21,891 nt of DNA. Origin: Pseudomonadota bacterium. GTDB taxonomy: Bacteria > Pseudomonadota > Alphaproteobacteria > Sphingomonadales > Sphingomonadaceae. The notes under the pieces are model-generated. The model was not told the DNA's origin. It was given only the letters and a program-made list of their open reading frames with translations, and searched no databases. A program made the position numbers and the translations under genes. Shown piece by piece: positions 6,598 through 13,894 of this stretch (position 1 is its first letter; each line of letters begins with the position of its first letter). The stretch is from positions 1-21,891 of the forward strand of contig JAKOWQ010000405.1 of assembly GCA_029781465.1 (NCBI GenBank), given 5' to 3'.

Positions 6598-7080
6598 TCA
6601 GATGGCGTGCGCGATCGCCGCGGCCAGGTTCTCTATCCCGGCAGCGTCCTCGGCATCGAAACGCGCCGGGTCGGGACTGTCGAGATCGATCACCGCGATC
6701 ACCTGCCCGTCACGCCGCACCGGCACGACCAGCTCCGACCGGCTCGCCGCGTCGCAGGCGATGTGACCGGGGAAAGCGTGGACATCGGGAACCAGCTGGG
6801 TCTGGCCGCTTGCGGCACAGGTTCCGCAAACTCCGCTCCCCACGGGAATGCGGATGCAGGCCGGCTTGCCCTGGAACGGGCCCAGCACCAGTTCGTCGCC
6901 GATCAGGCGATAAAACCCGGCCCAGTTGAGCCGTGGTGCGAATTGCCAAATCAGCGCCGCGATATTGGCCATGTTCGCAACCGGATCGGGTTCTCCCGCC
7001 ACCAGCGCGGCGGCGGCCTGCGCCAGGTCATCGTAGAGTGCAGCCTTGGGCTGCTGCGGATCGGGTTCAAAGGCATACAT
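6598..7080 (-). CDS. msrC: Free methionine-R-sulfoxide reductase (GAF domain)
   Basis: The 160-residue protein is a single GAF domain and reduces free Met-R-sulfoxide in the cytoplasm using thioredoxin. The three catalytic or resolving cysteines of the family are present as Cys75, Cys85 and Cys109. Their spacing of 10 and 24 equals that of the E. coli enzyme (Cys84, 94, 118). Signature stretches are NWAGFYRL (52-59), IRIPVGSGVCG (77-87) and VPDVHAFPGHIACD (97-110), followed by SRSELVVPV. An additional Cys88 is present. ATG 7080 is chosen because it gives the family length; the much longer open frame upstream is antisense to the next gene and not credible. The ribosome binding site is poor. 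It diverges from the PQQ-type dehydrogenase gene with 63 bases between starts and may share a transcript with the glycine-zipper gene. Confidence 0.9.
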   Translation of the reverse strand: MYAFEPDPQQPKAALYDDLAQAAAALVAGEPDPVANMANIAALIWQFAPRLNWAGFYRLIGDELVLGPFQGKPACIRIPVGSGVCGTCAASGQTQLVPDVHAFPGHIACDAASRSELVVPVRRDGQVIAVIDLDSPDPARFDAEDAAGIENLAAAIAHAI

Positions 7081-7107
7081 CGCGCGGGTGTCTAGCCCGA
7101 TCGCGGC

Positions 7108-7136
7108 TTGCCGCCTAGCGCCCTTGCGCCTAAGTT
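7108..7136 (+). promoter_or_regulatory. Putative promoter of the PQQ-type dehydrogenase gene, possibly leaderless
   Basis: TTGCCG (7108-7113), a 17-base spacer and TAAGTT (7131-7136) place transcription start at about 7143-7144, on the ATG. No Shine-Dalgarno sequence is seen before the ATG, which fits a leaderless mRNA. This is a motif-level inference. Confidence 0.35.
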
Positions 7137-7143
7137 TCCCGGT

Positions 7144-8619
7144 ATGACCACCAAACGCAAACTGCTTGTCGCCCTTGCCGTGTTCCTTGTGGTGTTCGGT
7201 ATCCTCGCCGCGTGGATCTGGCGCGGGACTCCGGCCGAACACAGCCTGGATGAACTCTCGGGCCGCGATCCGGTGATTTCGAAGCCGAAGCCCGAGGAAA
7301 TTCCCTCGGTCGCGATCGCCCGTCCGATCGGCTGGGCTCCCGGGGAAGCGCCGAAGGCGGTCCAGGGGCTCGAAGTGGCGCGCTACGCCGAGGGACTGGA
7401 ACACCCCCGGGTGATCTACGTCCTGCCCAATGGTGACGTCTTGGTAGCCGAAGCCGATGCGCCGGGCGGCAGCATGGGCGGGGGCCTGACCGCGAAGATC
7501 GGTGAAACACTGATGAAGCGTGCCGGATCGCACGGCACTTCGCCCGACAAGCTGATCCTGCTGCGCGATGCCAATGGCGACGGCAAGGCCGAAGTCCGCG
7601 AAACCCTGCTTGAGGGAGACTTGCTTGCCTCGCCCTCCGGCCTCGCCTGGAATGACGATACGCTCTACGTCGCCAACCACGACGCGGTGCTCGCCTTTAC
7701 CTACAAGCTGGGCGAAACCCGCTTGACCAGCGAGCCGCGCAAGGTGATGGACCTGCCGGGCGCCGGCAATCACTGGATGCGCAATATCGTGCTCAGCCCC
7801 GATGGGCACAGGCTCTATGCCGCAGTCGGCTCGGCCTCGAACATCGGTGAAAAGGGCATGGAGCTGGAAAAGGGCCGCGCCGCGATCTGGGAAAAGGATC
7901 TCTACAAGGACGGCTATCCGCGCCAATACGCACAAGGGCTGCGCAATCCCAACGGCATGGGCTGGAACCCTTCGACCGGCGAACTGTGGGTGGTGGTCAA
8001 CGAGCGCGATCAGCTCGGGCCGGATCTCGTGCCCGACTATCTGACCAACGTGCCGGTCGGCGCGCACTATGGCTGGCCTTGGATCTACTGGAAGAAGTAC
8101 ACTGACGAACGGGTGAACAACTGGGCGCCGCCGGAATATATCGACGATTACGTGCGCAAGCCGGAATTCGCGCTGGGCGCGCATGTGGCGCCCCTGGGGC
8201 TGGCCTTCGTGAACGGGGGCGAGCGGCTTGGGCCGGACTACGCCAACGGCGCCTTCATCGCCCGGCATGGATCGTGGAACCGCAAGCCGCTTTCGGGCTA
8301 CGATGTGGTCTTTGTCCGGTTCGATGAATTCGGCAACCCGCGGGGCAAGCCGCTACCCGTGCTGAGCGGGTTCCTGAACGGTAAGGGCCAGACCCACGGT
8401 CGCCCCACCTGGGTCAGCCTGGCCCGCGACGGTGCGCTGCTGGTTAGCGATGATACCGCCGGGATCATCTGGCGGGTGATTGCTCCGGGTGCGGCGCCTT
8501 CGGCGCCGATCAAGCCGGTCGTTACCGCCCGGATGCCAGTGAAGCGCGACCTGAGCGGCGATCCTTCGGCCCAGTTCAAGGCAGGAATCCGGGCCGATCC
8601 GGAGGACGGCCAGCAGTAG
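7144..8619 (+). CDS. Membrane-anchored PQQ-type sugar (L-sorbosone-like) dehydrogenase
   Basis: The 491-residue product begins with one hydrophobic segment (residues 6-27) that acts as signal anchor. A six-bladed beta-propeller of the glucose/sorbosone dehydrogenase type follows. Motifs are VLPNGDVLVAEAD (93-105), a Ca-binding-like DANGDGKAE (142-150), LASPSGLAW (161-169), NHWMRNIVLSPDGHRLYAAVGS (209-230), GLRNPNGMGWNP (265-276), YGWPW (309-313) and RHGSWNR (374-380). Family members oxidise aldoses or sorbosone in the periplasm with PQQ, and the true substrate here is unknown. No PQQ synthesis genes are in the window, so the cofactor may come from elsewhere or from outside the cell. ATG 7144 is preferred over the in-frame TTG at 7108 because the latter overlaps the likely -35. 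The gene ends two bases before the convergent DUF815 gene. Confidence 0.85.
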   Translation: MTTKRKLLVALAVFLVVFGILAAWIWRGTPAEHSLDELSGRDPVISKPKPEEIPSVAIARPIGWAPGEAPKAVQGLEVARYAEGLEHPRVIYVLPNGDVLVAEADAPGGSMGGGLTAKIGETLMKRAGSHGTSPDKLILLRDANGDGKAEVRETLLEGDLLASPSGLAWNDDTLYVANHDAVLAFTYKLGETRLTSEPRKVMDLPGAGNHWMRNIVLSPDGHRLYAAVGSASNIGEKGMELEKGRAAIWEKDLYKDGYPRQYAQGLRNPNGMGWNPSTGELWVVVNERDQLGPDLVPDYLTNVPVGAHYGWPWIYWKKYTDERVNNWAPPEYIDDYVRKPEFALGAHVAPLGLAFVNGGERLGPDYANGAFIARHGSWNRKPLSGYDVVFVRFDEFGNPRGKPLPVLSGFLNGKGQTHGRPTWVSLARDGALLVSDDTAGIIWRVIAPGAAPSAPIKPVVTARMPVKRDLSGDPSAQFKAGIRADPEDGQQ

Positions 8620-8621
8620 GA

Positions 8622-9446
8622 TCAGATCGTTCGTCCTGCGCGGCCAGCCAGTTCGGTGACATAGTGCCAGGCGACGCGGCCCGAACGCGCGCCGCGCCGT
8701 TTGGCCCATTCCAGCGCGTCGGCTTCCGCGAAAGCCAGCCCGAGATCGTCGCAATAGCCCGCGATGATCGCCAGGTAATCGTCCTGGGTGCAGTTGTGGA
8801 ACCCGATCGACAGCCCGAAGCGATCGGCCAGCGCCAGCCGGTCGTCAACCGCATCGCGCGGGTTGAGCGGATCGTCCTGCTCACCGACGTGCCGCGCCAC
8901 GATCGCGCGGCGGTTGGAGGTCACGGCCAGGCGAACATTGCCCGGGCGCGCCTCTACCCCGCCCTCAAGCCACGAGCGCAGCGCCCGTGGCCCCGCTCCG
9001 TCGCCATCCTCGAAACCGAGATCGTCGATGAACACCAGGAAACGGCGGTCAACCCGCCCCAGCGCGGTGAACAGCGCGGCCAGTGTCGGCAAGGCATCGC
9101 CCGATACCTGGACCAACGCGATCCGGGCGCCGTGCTTGGCCTGGGCGGCGATGATGCTGGCGCGCAGCAGTGCGGACTTGCCCATCCCGCGCGCACCCCA
9201 CAGCAGCATGTCGTGTGCGGCATGGCCCTGGGCCAGTCGGGTGACATTGGTGGTAACCGCCTGCTTCTGTGCGTCGATGCCCTTGAGCAGATCGAGCGCG
9301 GGGGCCACGATCTGCCCGACCGCGCGGGCGCCTCCATCCCAGACATAGGCCGGGAAGCCAAGCCAGTCGGCTGGGGCCGAAGCTGGCGGCGAAAGGCGCT
9401 CAAGCGCCTGCGCGATGCGATTCAGCGGGTCGGATTGATCGCTCAT
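8622..9446 (-). CDS. DUF815-family AAA+ ATPase
   Basis: The 274-residue protein has a Walker A GARGMGKS (84-91), Walker B FLVFIDDL (136-143), a sensor-1-like TSNRR (176-180) and a DRF (208-210) in an arginine-finger-like position. This is the arrangement of the DUF815 family. Family members bind ATP, but their cellular role is not established; it is not a metabolic enzyme by its motifs. ATG 9446 is used because it forms a 4-base ATGA overlap with the stop of the upstream acyl-CoA dehydrogenase gene, implying translational coupling. GAGG about ten bases before it may serve as ribosome binding site. A longer open frame to 9632 runs antiparallel through coding DNA and is less likely. I am confident about family, not function. 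Confidence 0.85.
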   Translation of the reverse strand: MSDQSDPLNRIAQALERLSPPASAPADWLGFPAYVWDGGARAVGQIVAPALDLLKGIDAQKQAVTTNVTRLAQGHAAHDMLLWGARGMGKSALLRASIIAAQAKHGARIALVQVSGDALPTLAALFTALGRVDRRFLVFIDDLGFEDGDGAGPRALRSWLEGGVEARPGNVRLAVTSNRRAIVARHVGEQDDPLNPRDAVDDRLALADRFGLSIGFHNCTQDDYLAIIAGYCDDLGLAFAEADALEWAKRRGARSGRVAWHYVTELAGRAGRTI

Positions 9447-11152
9447 CCGGCCAGCGCCTCGGTGTCGAGGGCGTAGAGCAGGCCTGCGCCCGCCGTTGCC
9501 TGGGCCTTGAGTCCGCGGGCCTCGGGGGCGATGTGCTCGGCAAAGTAGCGCGCAACCACCTGCTTGGCTTCGCCGCCCGCCCCATCGCGAGCCTGGAGCT
9601 GCAGCTGCCATCCGGCCACCGCGACCGCGCACATGGTACAGAACGGAACCGATCCGGCGAGGCGATCGTCAAGGCTGGCCTCGCGCGCCATCCATCCGGC
9701 AATCGCAACGCAGTCCTCTGCCAGTCCTGACAATTCGGGCACGTCCCCGGTTTCGGCGGCGGCCTGCGTCAGCAGCGACGTCAATACGCCGCCGCTTTCA
9801 TAGCCCAGCTTGCGGGTGACGAGGTCGGCGGCCTGGATCCCGTTGGTGCCTTCGTAGATCGGGGCGATGCGGGCATCGCGATAGTGCTGGGCGGCGCCGG
9901 TTTCCTCGATGAAGCCCATCCCGCCGTGGACCTGCACCCCCAGGCTGGCCACTTCGCAGCCTACGTCGGTGCCCCAGGCCTTGAGCATCGGCACCAGACA
10001 ATCGGCGCGGGGCTGGGCGCCCTCGACACCGAGTGCGCCGCGATCGATCATCCCGGCGGTGTAATAGAGCAGCGCGCGCGCACCTTCGGTCAGCGCCCGC
10101 ATCCGCAGCAGCATGCGCCGCACATCGGGGTGCTCGGCAATCGCCACCGGGTTCTTGTCGGGCGAGCCGGCACGGGCCGACTGCACCCGCTCGCGGGCAT
10201 AGGTCCTGGCCTGCTGGAGCGCGCGTTCGGCGATCTGCACCCCCTGGTTGCCGACATTGATCCGCGCGCTGTTCATCATCGTGAACATGCATTTGAGGCC
10301 TTCGTTCTCCGCCCCGATCAGCTCGCCGATGCATTCGTCGTTGTCGCCAAAGCTCATCACGCAGGTCGGGCTGGCCATGATCCCGAGCTTGTGTTCAAGG
10401 CTGACACAGCGCAGGTCGTTGCGCCCGCCCAGGCTGCCATCGGCGTTGACGTGGAGCTTGGGAACGATGAACAGGCTGATCCCGCGGCTGCCCGCCGGCG
10501 CGCCGGGCGTGCGAGCCAGCACCAGATGGACGATATTGCCCGAAAGATCGTGCTCGCCCCAGGTGATGAAGATCTTGGTGCCCTTGATTGACCAGGTGCC
10601 ATCGCCGCGCGGAGTGGCGGTGGTGCGCAAGGCCCCGACATCGCTCCCGGCCTGCGGCTCGGTGAGGTTCATCGTGCCCGACCATTCGCCGGAAATCAGC
10701 CGGGAAAGATAGGTTTCCTTCTGCGCCGCGCTGCCGTGGTGGCTGATCGCCTCGATCGCGCCGACAGTCAGCAGCGGCAGCAGAGTGAAGGCCATGTTGG
10801 CGCTGCCCAGGTTCTCGATCACGTTGGTGGCGAGCGTGAAGGGCAGCCCCTGGCCGCCAAAGCCCTCATCCCCCGAAATCGCGTTCCAGCCTTGCTCGAC
10901 ATAGGCCTGATAGGCCTCGGCATAGCCCGCCGGCAGGCTGACCGTGCCGTTCGCCAGCCTGGCCCCCTCCAGATCGCCGATCCGGTTGAGCGGGGCAAAT
11001 TCCCCCGCCGCGAACTGGCCGATCCCCTCGACGATGGCCTCGACCATATCGGCGCTGGCAGCGCTGAAGCGGGGATTCGCGGCAAGCTCCTCGATCCCGG
11101 CGTTGACCCGGATCGCAAGAACCTGATCGGCGGTTGGGGCGGTAAAGGTCAT
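9443..11152 (-). CDS. Acyl-CoA dehydrogenase, DmdC-like with C-terminal extension
   Basis: The 569-residue protein belongs to the long acyl-CoA dehydrogenase class that includes 3-methylmercaptopropionyl-CoA dehydrogenase (DmdC). It should be a FAD-dependent dehydrogenase of an acyl-CoA. N-terminal domain about 30-155, MNLTEPQAGSDVGALRT at 161-177, FITWGEHD at 195-202, the acyl-CoA C-domain to about 445 with VQVHGGMGFIEE (407-418), and the catalytic Glu434 in IYEGTNGIQ. An extra helical domain (about 455-569) is typical of this class. The ATG at 11152 has AAGGAAA about nine bases upstream; the extension to 11209 has no signal. It is first in a two-gene unit with the DUF815 ATPase. DmdC annotation is common for this group but no DmdA, B or D is nearby, so the substrate stays open. 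Confidence 0.9.
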   Translation of the reverse strand: MTFTAPTADQVLAIRVNAGIEELAANPRFSAASADMVEAIVEGIGQFAAGEFAPLNRIGDLEGARLANGTVSLPAGYAEAYQAYVEQGWNAISGDEGFGGQGLPFTLATNVIENLGSANMAFTLLPLLTVGAIEAISHHGSAAQKETYLSRLISGEWSGTMNLTEPQAGSDVGALRTTATPRGDGTWSIKGTKIFITWGEHDLSGNIVHLVLARTPGAPAGSRGISLFIVPKLHVNADGSLGGRNDLRCVSLEHKLGIMASPTCVMSFGDNDECIGELIGAENEGLKCMFTMMNSARINVGNQGVQIAERALQQARTYARERVQSARAGSPDKNPVAIAEHPDVRRMLLRMRALTEGARALLYYTAGMIDRGALGVEGAQPRADCLVPMLKAWGTDVGCEVASLGVQVHGGMGFIEETGAAQHYRDARIAPIYEGTNGIQAADLVTRKLGYESGGVLTSLLTQAAAETGDVPELSGLAEDCVAIAGWMAREASLDDRLAGSVPFCTMCAVAVAGWQLQLQARDGAGGEAKQVVARYFAEHIAPEARGLKAQATAGAGLLYALDTEALAG

Positions 11153-11198
11153 GGCGCTTTTCCTTGGCTTTATCGAACTGCGCCTATAGCGGGAGGGC

Positions 11199-12146
11199 AT
11201 GATGGGCAAGCATCAGCATCCGCCAATCGTGCGGGCCGATTCCGCCGGGATTGCCCGGGCAGCCGAACGACTGCGCGGCGGGGCGCTGGTCGCGGTGCCT
11301 ACCGAAACGGTCTATGGCCTGGCCGCACGGGCTGACAGTGCCGATGCCGTAGCGGCAATCTACCGCGCCAAGGGGCGGCCCGATTTCAACCCGCTGATTG
11401 TCCATGTCGCCTCGCTCGATCAGGCGGAAACGCTTGCCGAAATCGGCGCAAATGCGCGCAAGCTGGCGGAGGCCTTCTGGCCAGGCGCGCTAACCATGGT
11501 CGTGCCGCTCAGGGCAGGCGCGCGAATCGCTCCGGCGGTGACCGCGGGGCTCGAAACCATCGCGCTGCGCTGTCCGGCCCATCCGGCGATCCGGGCCTTG
11601 CTTGGTGAAAGCGGCCTTCCGCTTGCCGCTCCCTCGGCCAACCGCTCGGGCGGTGTCAGCCCGACCCGGGCGGAACATGTCGCCGCTTCGCTGGGCCAGG
11701 CTGCGGGGCTGATTCTCGATGGCGGTGCCTGCGCGGCGGGGATCGAAAGCACCATCGTTGCCCTGCGGGCCGATGGCACATGGCAGGTCCTGCGCCCTGG
11801 CCCGGTAACCAAAGCCCAGATTTCCGCCATTCTCGGAGCGGAGAGTGACGCCACGACGGCGCGGATCGAGGCGCCGGGGCAGCTTGCCAGCCACTATGCC
11901 CCCGGCAAGCCGGTGCGGCTCAACGCGCGCGAGGCGGCAGCGGACGAATTCTGGATCGGCTTCGGTGATCGGCAAGGGGACACCAACCTGTCCGCTTCGG
12001 GCGATCTGGCCGAAGCGGCGGCGCACCTCTATGCGTGCTTGCACTTGGCGGCAGCCGCCCCGCAGCCGCGGATCGCGGTGGCGCCGGTGCCGGACCAAGG
12101 CATCGGCGCGGCGATCAACGATCGGTTGTGCCGCGCCGCTGCCTGA
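11199..12146 (+). CDS. tsaC: L-threonylcarbamoyladenylate synthase (TsaC/Sua5)
   Basis: The 315-residue cytoplasmic enzyme makes threonylcarbamoyl-AMP from threonine, bicarbonate and ATP for t6A37 in ANN-decoding tRNAs. The YrdC domain (about 12-205) shows VPTETVYGLAARA (33-45), KGRPDFNPLIVH (58-69), PSANRSGG (145-152) and GIESTIVAL (181-189). The Sua5-type linker ASHYAP (230-235) and a C-terminal Sua5 domain (about 240-315) show that it is the long Sua5 form, not the short TsaC form. Two adjacent ATGs are possible (11199, 11202). GGGAGGG at 11191-11197 is only one base from the first and four from the second, so 11202 is the better start. TATAGC (11185-11190) resembles a -10, but no good -35 fits. 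Divergent from the DmdC-like gene across 46 bases; ends seven bases before the convergent GIN gene. Confidence 0.93.
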   Translation: MMGKHQHPPIVRADSAGIARAAERLRGGALVAVPTETVYGLAARADSADAVAAIYRAKGRPDFNPLIVHVASLDQAETLAEIGANARKLAEAFWPGALTMVVPLRAGARIAPAVTAGLETIALRCPAHPAIRALLGESGLPLAAPSANRSGGVSPTRAEHVAASLGQAAGLILDGGACAAGIESTIVALRADGTWQVLRPGPVTKAQISAILGAESDATTARIEAPGQLASHYAPGKPVRLNAREAAADEFWIGFGDRQGDTNLSASGDLAEAAAHLYACLHLAAAAPQPRIAVAPVPDQGIGAAINDRLCRAAA

Positions 12147-12153
12147 TCCGGGA

Positions 12154-12918
12154 CTATTCGGCGTCCTTGGCCTCGGGCGCGGTTTCGCAATAGAGCTTGC
12201 CCGAACCCATCGCGCTGACGGTGCATTTCGCGCGGCCCTTCACCTTGACCGAGCCCGAACCCATGATCGAGGCATCGACTTCGCCGTCCGACATGAAGCT
12301 GGCATTGCCCGAACCGGCGATCGAGATCTTGGCCTTGTCGACCCGCAGCGCATCGGCTTCGGCCGAGCCCGATCCGGCAACGGTCATGTCGAGCGAGCCG
12401 ATGTTGCCCGCTGCGCGGTAGGAACCCGATCCCGCGATCGTCAGGTCAAGCGATTCGCCCGCCAGGCCGGGAGTTTCGATCAGGCCCGAACCGGCGATCG
12501 TTACCTTGGCCTTGGGGGCGAGAGCCGCCGCGGTGATCTTGCCCGATCCGGCCATGGTCACTTCCTTGGGAGCGGGCATGGTAACATGGACCACGGCGAC
12601 CTTGTTGCCGCCGGACCAGTCCTTGTCCTTGCGCAGGATGCCCAGCGTGCCATCCTTGAGCGTGAAGCGCACCCGTTCGGCCGCCTCGGGATCGCCATCG
12701 ACGCTGATCGCCAGCTTGTCACCGGCGGTCACCTCGACCGTATCCGGCCCAAGCAGCACGAGTTCCTCGGGCGGAGCACCACTCATGTCGAGTTCGGACA
12801 GCTTTTTGCCATCTTCGCCGTTGATCGAAATGTTCATGCCGTCGCAACCGGCGGCGCCCGTGGCCATGACCACCGCGATCACCGGGGCCAGGGCATTGAA
12901 AATCTTGCCAAGCTTCAT
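12154..12918 (-). CDS. GIN-domain (DUF2807) putative lipoprotein with GSG repeats
   Basis: The 254-residue product has an export signal ending in GAAGC, a plausible lipobox with lipid-bearing Cys25. An initial section (about 27-115) carries NISINGEDGKKLSELDMSG. A right-handed beta-helix-like GIN domain follows, in which GSG recurs seven times (124, 143, 163, 182, 202, 220, 238) with spacing 18-20, mostly as AGSG preceded by Val, Ile or Met. DUF2807 domains are described as putative adhesin or autotransporter-head domains, with function unproven. The C-terminal part has Cys232 and Cys244. ATG 12918 follows a GGAGGAGA ribosome binding site, while the in-frame extension to 12975 overlaps the promoter. 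The promoter is strong-looking with an overlapping palindrome, which suggests regulation. Confidence 0.82.
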   Translation of the reverse strand: MKLGKIFNALAPVIAVVMATGAAGCDGMNISINGEDGKKLSELDMSGAPPEELVLLGPDTVEVTAGDKLAISVDGDPEAAERVRFTLKDGTLGILRKDKDWSGGNKVAVVHVTMPAPKEVTMAGSGKITAAALAPKAKVTIAGSGLIETPGLAGESLDLTIAGSGSYRAAGNIGSLDMTVAGSGSAEADALRVDKAKISIAGSGNASFMSDGEVDASIMGSGSVKVKGRAKCTVSAMGSGKLYCETAPEAKDAE

Positions 12919-12955
12919 CAGCCATCTCCTCCGTTTCCGCACAAGGCGGCAATGC

Positions 12956-12973
12956 GTATTATTGATATAATAC
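12956..12973. promoter_or_regulatory. Operator-like palindrome over the GIN-gene -10
   Basis: GTATTAT, TGAT, ATAATAC is a perfect 7-4-7 inverted repeat in otherwise GC-rich DNA. It covers the putative -10 (12964-12969) of the minus-strand GIN gene. A repressor bound here would block the promoter. The regulator is not identifiable from the window. Confidence 0.6.
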
Positions 12974-12992
12974 ACTAGAGCGGTAGTGGCAA
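12964..12992 (-). promoter_or_regulatory. Putative sigma-70 promoter of the GIN-domain gene
   Basis: On the minus strand TTGCCA (12992-12987), a 17-base spacer, and TATATC (12969-12964). Transcription would start about 40 bases before ATG 12918. It is one of the best promoter matches in the window. Confidence 0.6.
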
Positions 12993-13005
12993 GGGACGCA
13001 TACGG

Positions 13006-13036
13006 AAAAGGGGCCGCCGCGTGTGCGACGACCCCT
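13006..13036 (-). terminator. Rho-independent terminator after carD
   Basis: Read on the minus strand, a 12-base stem (two G-T pairs) with loop ACAC is followed by TTTT. Plus coordinates are arms 13025-13036 and 13009-13020 and T run 13009-13006. It lies 25 bases beyond the carD stop and isolates it from the GIN gene. Confidence 0.85.
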
Positions 13037-13060
13037 CCGATTCCCGCGATCAGGGCCGGA

Positions 13061-13594
13061 TCAGGCGGTAGCCTGTTCCGCGTAATACTTGGGCGCGTGC
13101 TCGTTGAGGATCGCCAGGATCTTCTTCAGCGCGGCGGGTTCGTCGGTCTTTTCCATCGCCGCGAGTTCGCGCGCCAGGCGCGAGGAGGCGGCTTCGAAGA
13201 TCTGCCGTTCGGAATAGGACTGCTCGGGCTGATCGTCGGCGCGGAACAGATCGCGGGTCACTTCGGCGATCGACACCAGATCGCCCGAGTTGATCTTGGC
13301 TTCGTATTCCTGGGCGCGGCGCGACCACATGGTGCGCTTGACCTTGGGCTTGCCCTTGAGGGTATCGAGCGCCTCGCGCAGGGTCTTGTCCGAGGACAGC
13401 TTGCGCATTCCGATCGCCTCGACCTTGTTGGTCGGTACGCGCAGGGTCATGCGTTCCTTCTCAAAGCGCAGCACATAAAGCTCAAGCTTCATTCCGGCGA
13501 TCTCCTGCTCCTGCAGTTCGATCACCCGGCCGACGCCGTGCTTGGGATAGACAACGTAATCGCCAACATCGAAGGCATGTGCCTTGGCTACCAT
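13061..13594 (-). CDS. carD: CarD-family RNA polymerase-binding regulator
   Basis: The 177-residue cytoplasmic protein has an N-terminal RNA polymerase interaction (Tudor-like) domain (about 5-62) opening with FDVGDYVVYPKHGVGRV. A helical C-terminal domain (about 66-170) contains KRTMWSRRAQEYEAKINSGD (86-105). Trp90 corresponds to the wedge tryptophan by which CarD stabilises the open promoter complex. CarD binds the beta-subunit lobe of RNA polymerase and tunes transcription, including rRNA promoters, in several phyla. ATG 13594 has AAAGGAC at correct spacing; an in-frame extension to 13705 has no such signal and lacks family similarity. An exact TATAAT lies about 190 bases upstream, giving a long leader, and a terminator follows. 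It is downstream of fdxA but separated by a hairpin terminator. Confidence 0.93.
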   Translation of the reverse strand: MVAKAHAFDVGDYVVYPKHGVGRVIELQEQEIAGMKLELYVLRFEKERMTLRVPTNKVEAIGMRKLSSDKTLREALDTLKGKPKVKRTMWSRRAQEYEAKINSGDLVSIAEVTRDLFRADDQPEQSYSERQIFEAASSRLARELAAMEKTDEPAALKKILAILNEHAPKYYAEQATA

Positions 13595-13610
13595 GAAACG
13601 TCCTTTCGCT

Positions 13611-13628
13611 CGCCAGGAAGGGCTGGCG
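13611..13628 (-). other. Hairpin in the carD leader next to the ribosome binding site
   Basis: CGCCAG, six bases, CTGGCG is a perfect 6-base stem that ends 16 bases before the carD ATG, immediately upstream of the AAAGGAC ribosome binding site. It may influence translation. No T run, so not a terminator. Confidence 0.4.
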
Positions 13629-13777
13629 CCGTGCGCCACCGGTTCGGGAGTCGTCCTGCCAGAGCGGGAAATACCGCGCCGGTCCGGTCCGATGTGCCCC
13701 ATCAACCGATCTGTCCGTCCTGCCTTTCAGAAGAATGCACGCGTGGAGCGGAAAGCGATTCCCGCCCGAGTTGGACC

Positions 13778-13808
13778 ATTATATAACATGTTCGCAACAA
13801 AATTGCCA
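13778..13808 (-). promoter_or_regulatory. Putative carD promoter with exact TATAAT
   Basis: The minus strand has TATAAT at 13783-13778. No consensus -35 stands 17 bases upstream; TGGCAA (13808-13803) is 19 bases away and GCAATT 17. The upstream part merges with the fdxA terminator. Predicted start near 13771 gives a leader of about 177 bases. The 300-base gap between carD and fdxA (13595-13894) holds this promoter, the two hairpins listed separately, and no further gene. Confidence 0.5.
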
Positions 13809-13829
13809 GCGGCGAGAATCTCGCCGCTG
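13799..13829 (-). terminator. Hairpin terminator after fdxA
   Basis: CAGCGGCGAG and CTCGCCGCTG form a perfect 10-base stem with a 3-base loop (plus coordinates 13807-13816 and 13820-13829). On the minus strand GCAATTTTGTT follows. The T tract starts four bases after the stem, so efficiency may be partial. It overlaps the upstream part of the carD promoter. Confidence 0.65.
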
Positions 13830-13894
13830 TCGCACATCCTGTACCGGTATCAGACAGGCTGGCGGCGGTGCGCCGGGCCTTGCGCCGCGCGCGT

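Noticed and set aside
7081..8268. Minus-strand frame that extends the MsrC gene by about 400 residues
   Set aside because: It is antisense to the PQQ-type dehydrogenase, and the known enzyme is a single GAF domain of about 160 residues.
12000..12978. Plus-strand frame antisense to the GIN-domain gene with repeated motifs
   Set aside because: The repeats are the complement of the GSG codons, and the minus-strand gene has signal peptide, ribosome binding site and promoter.
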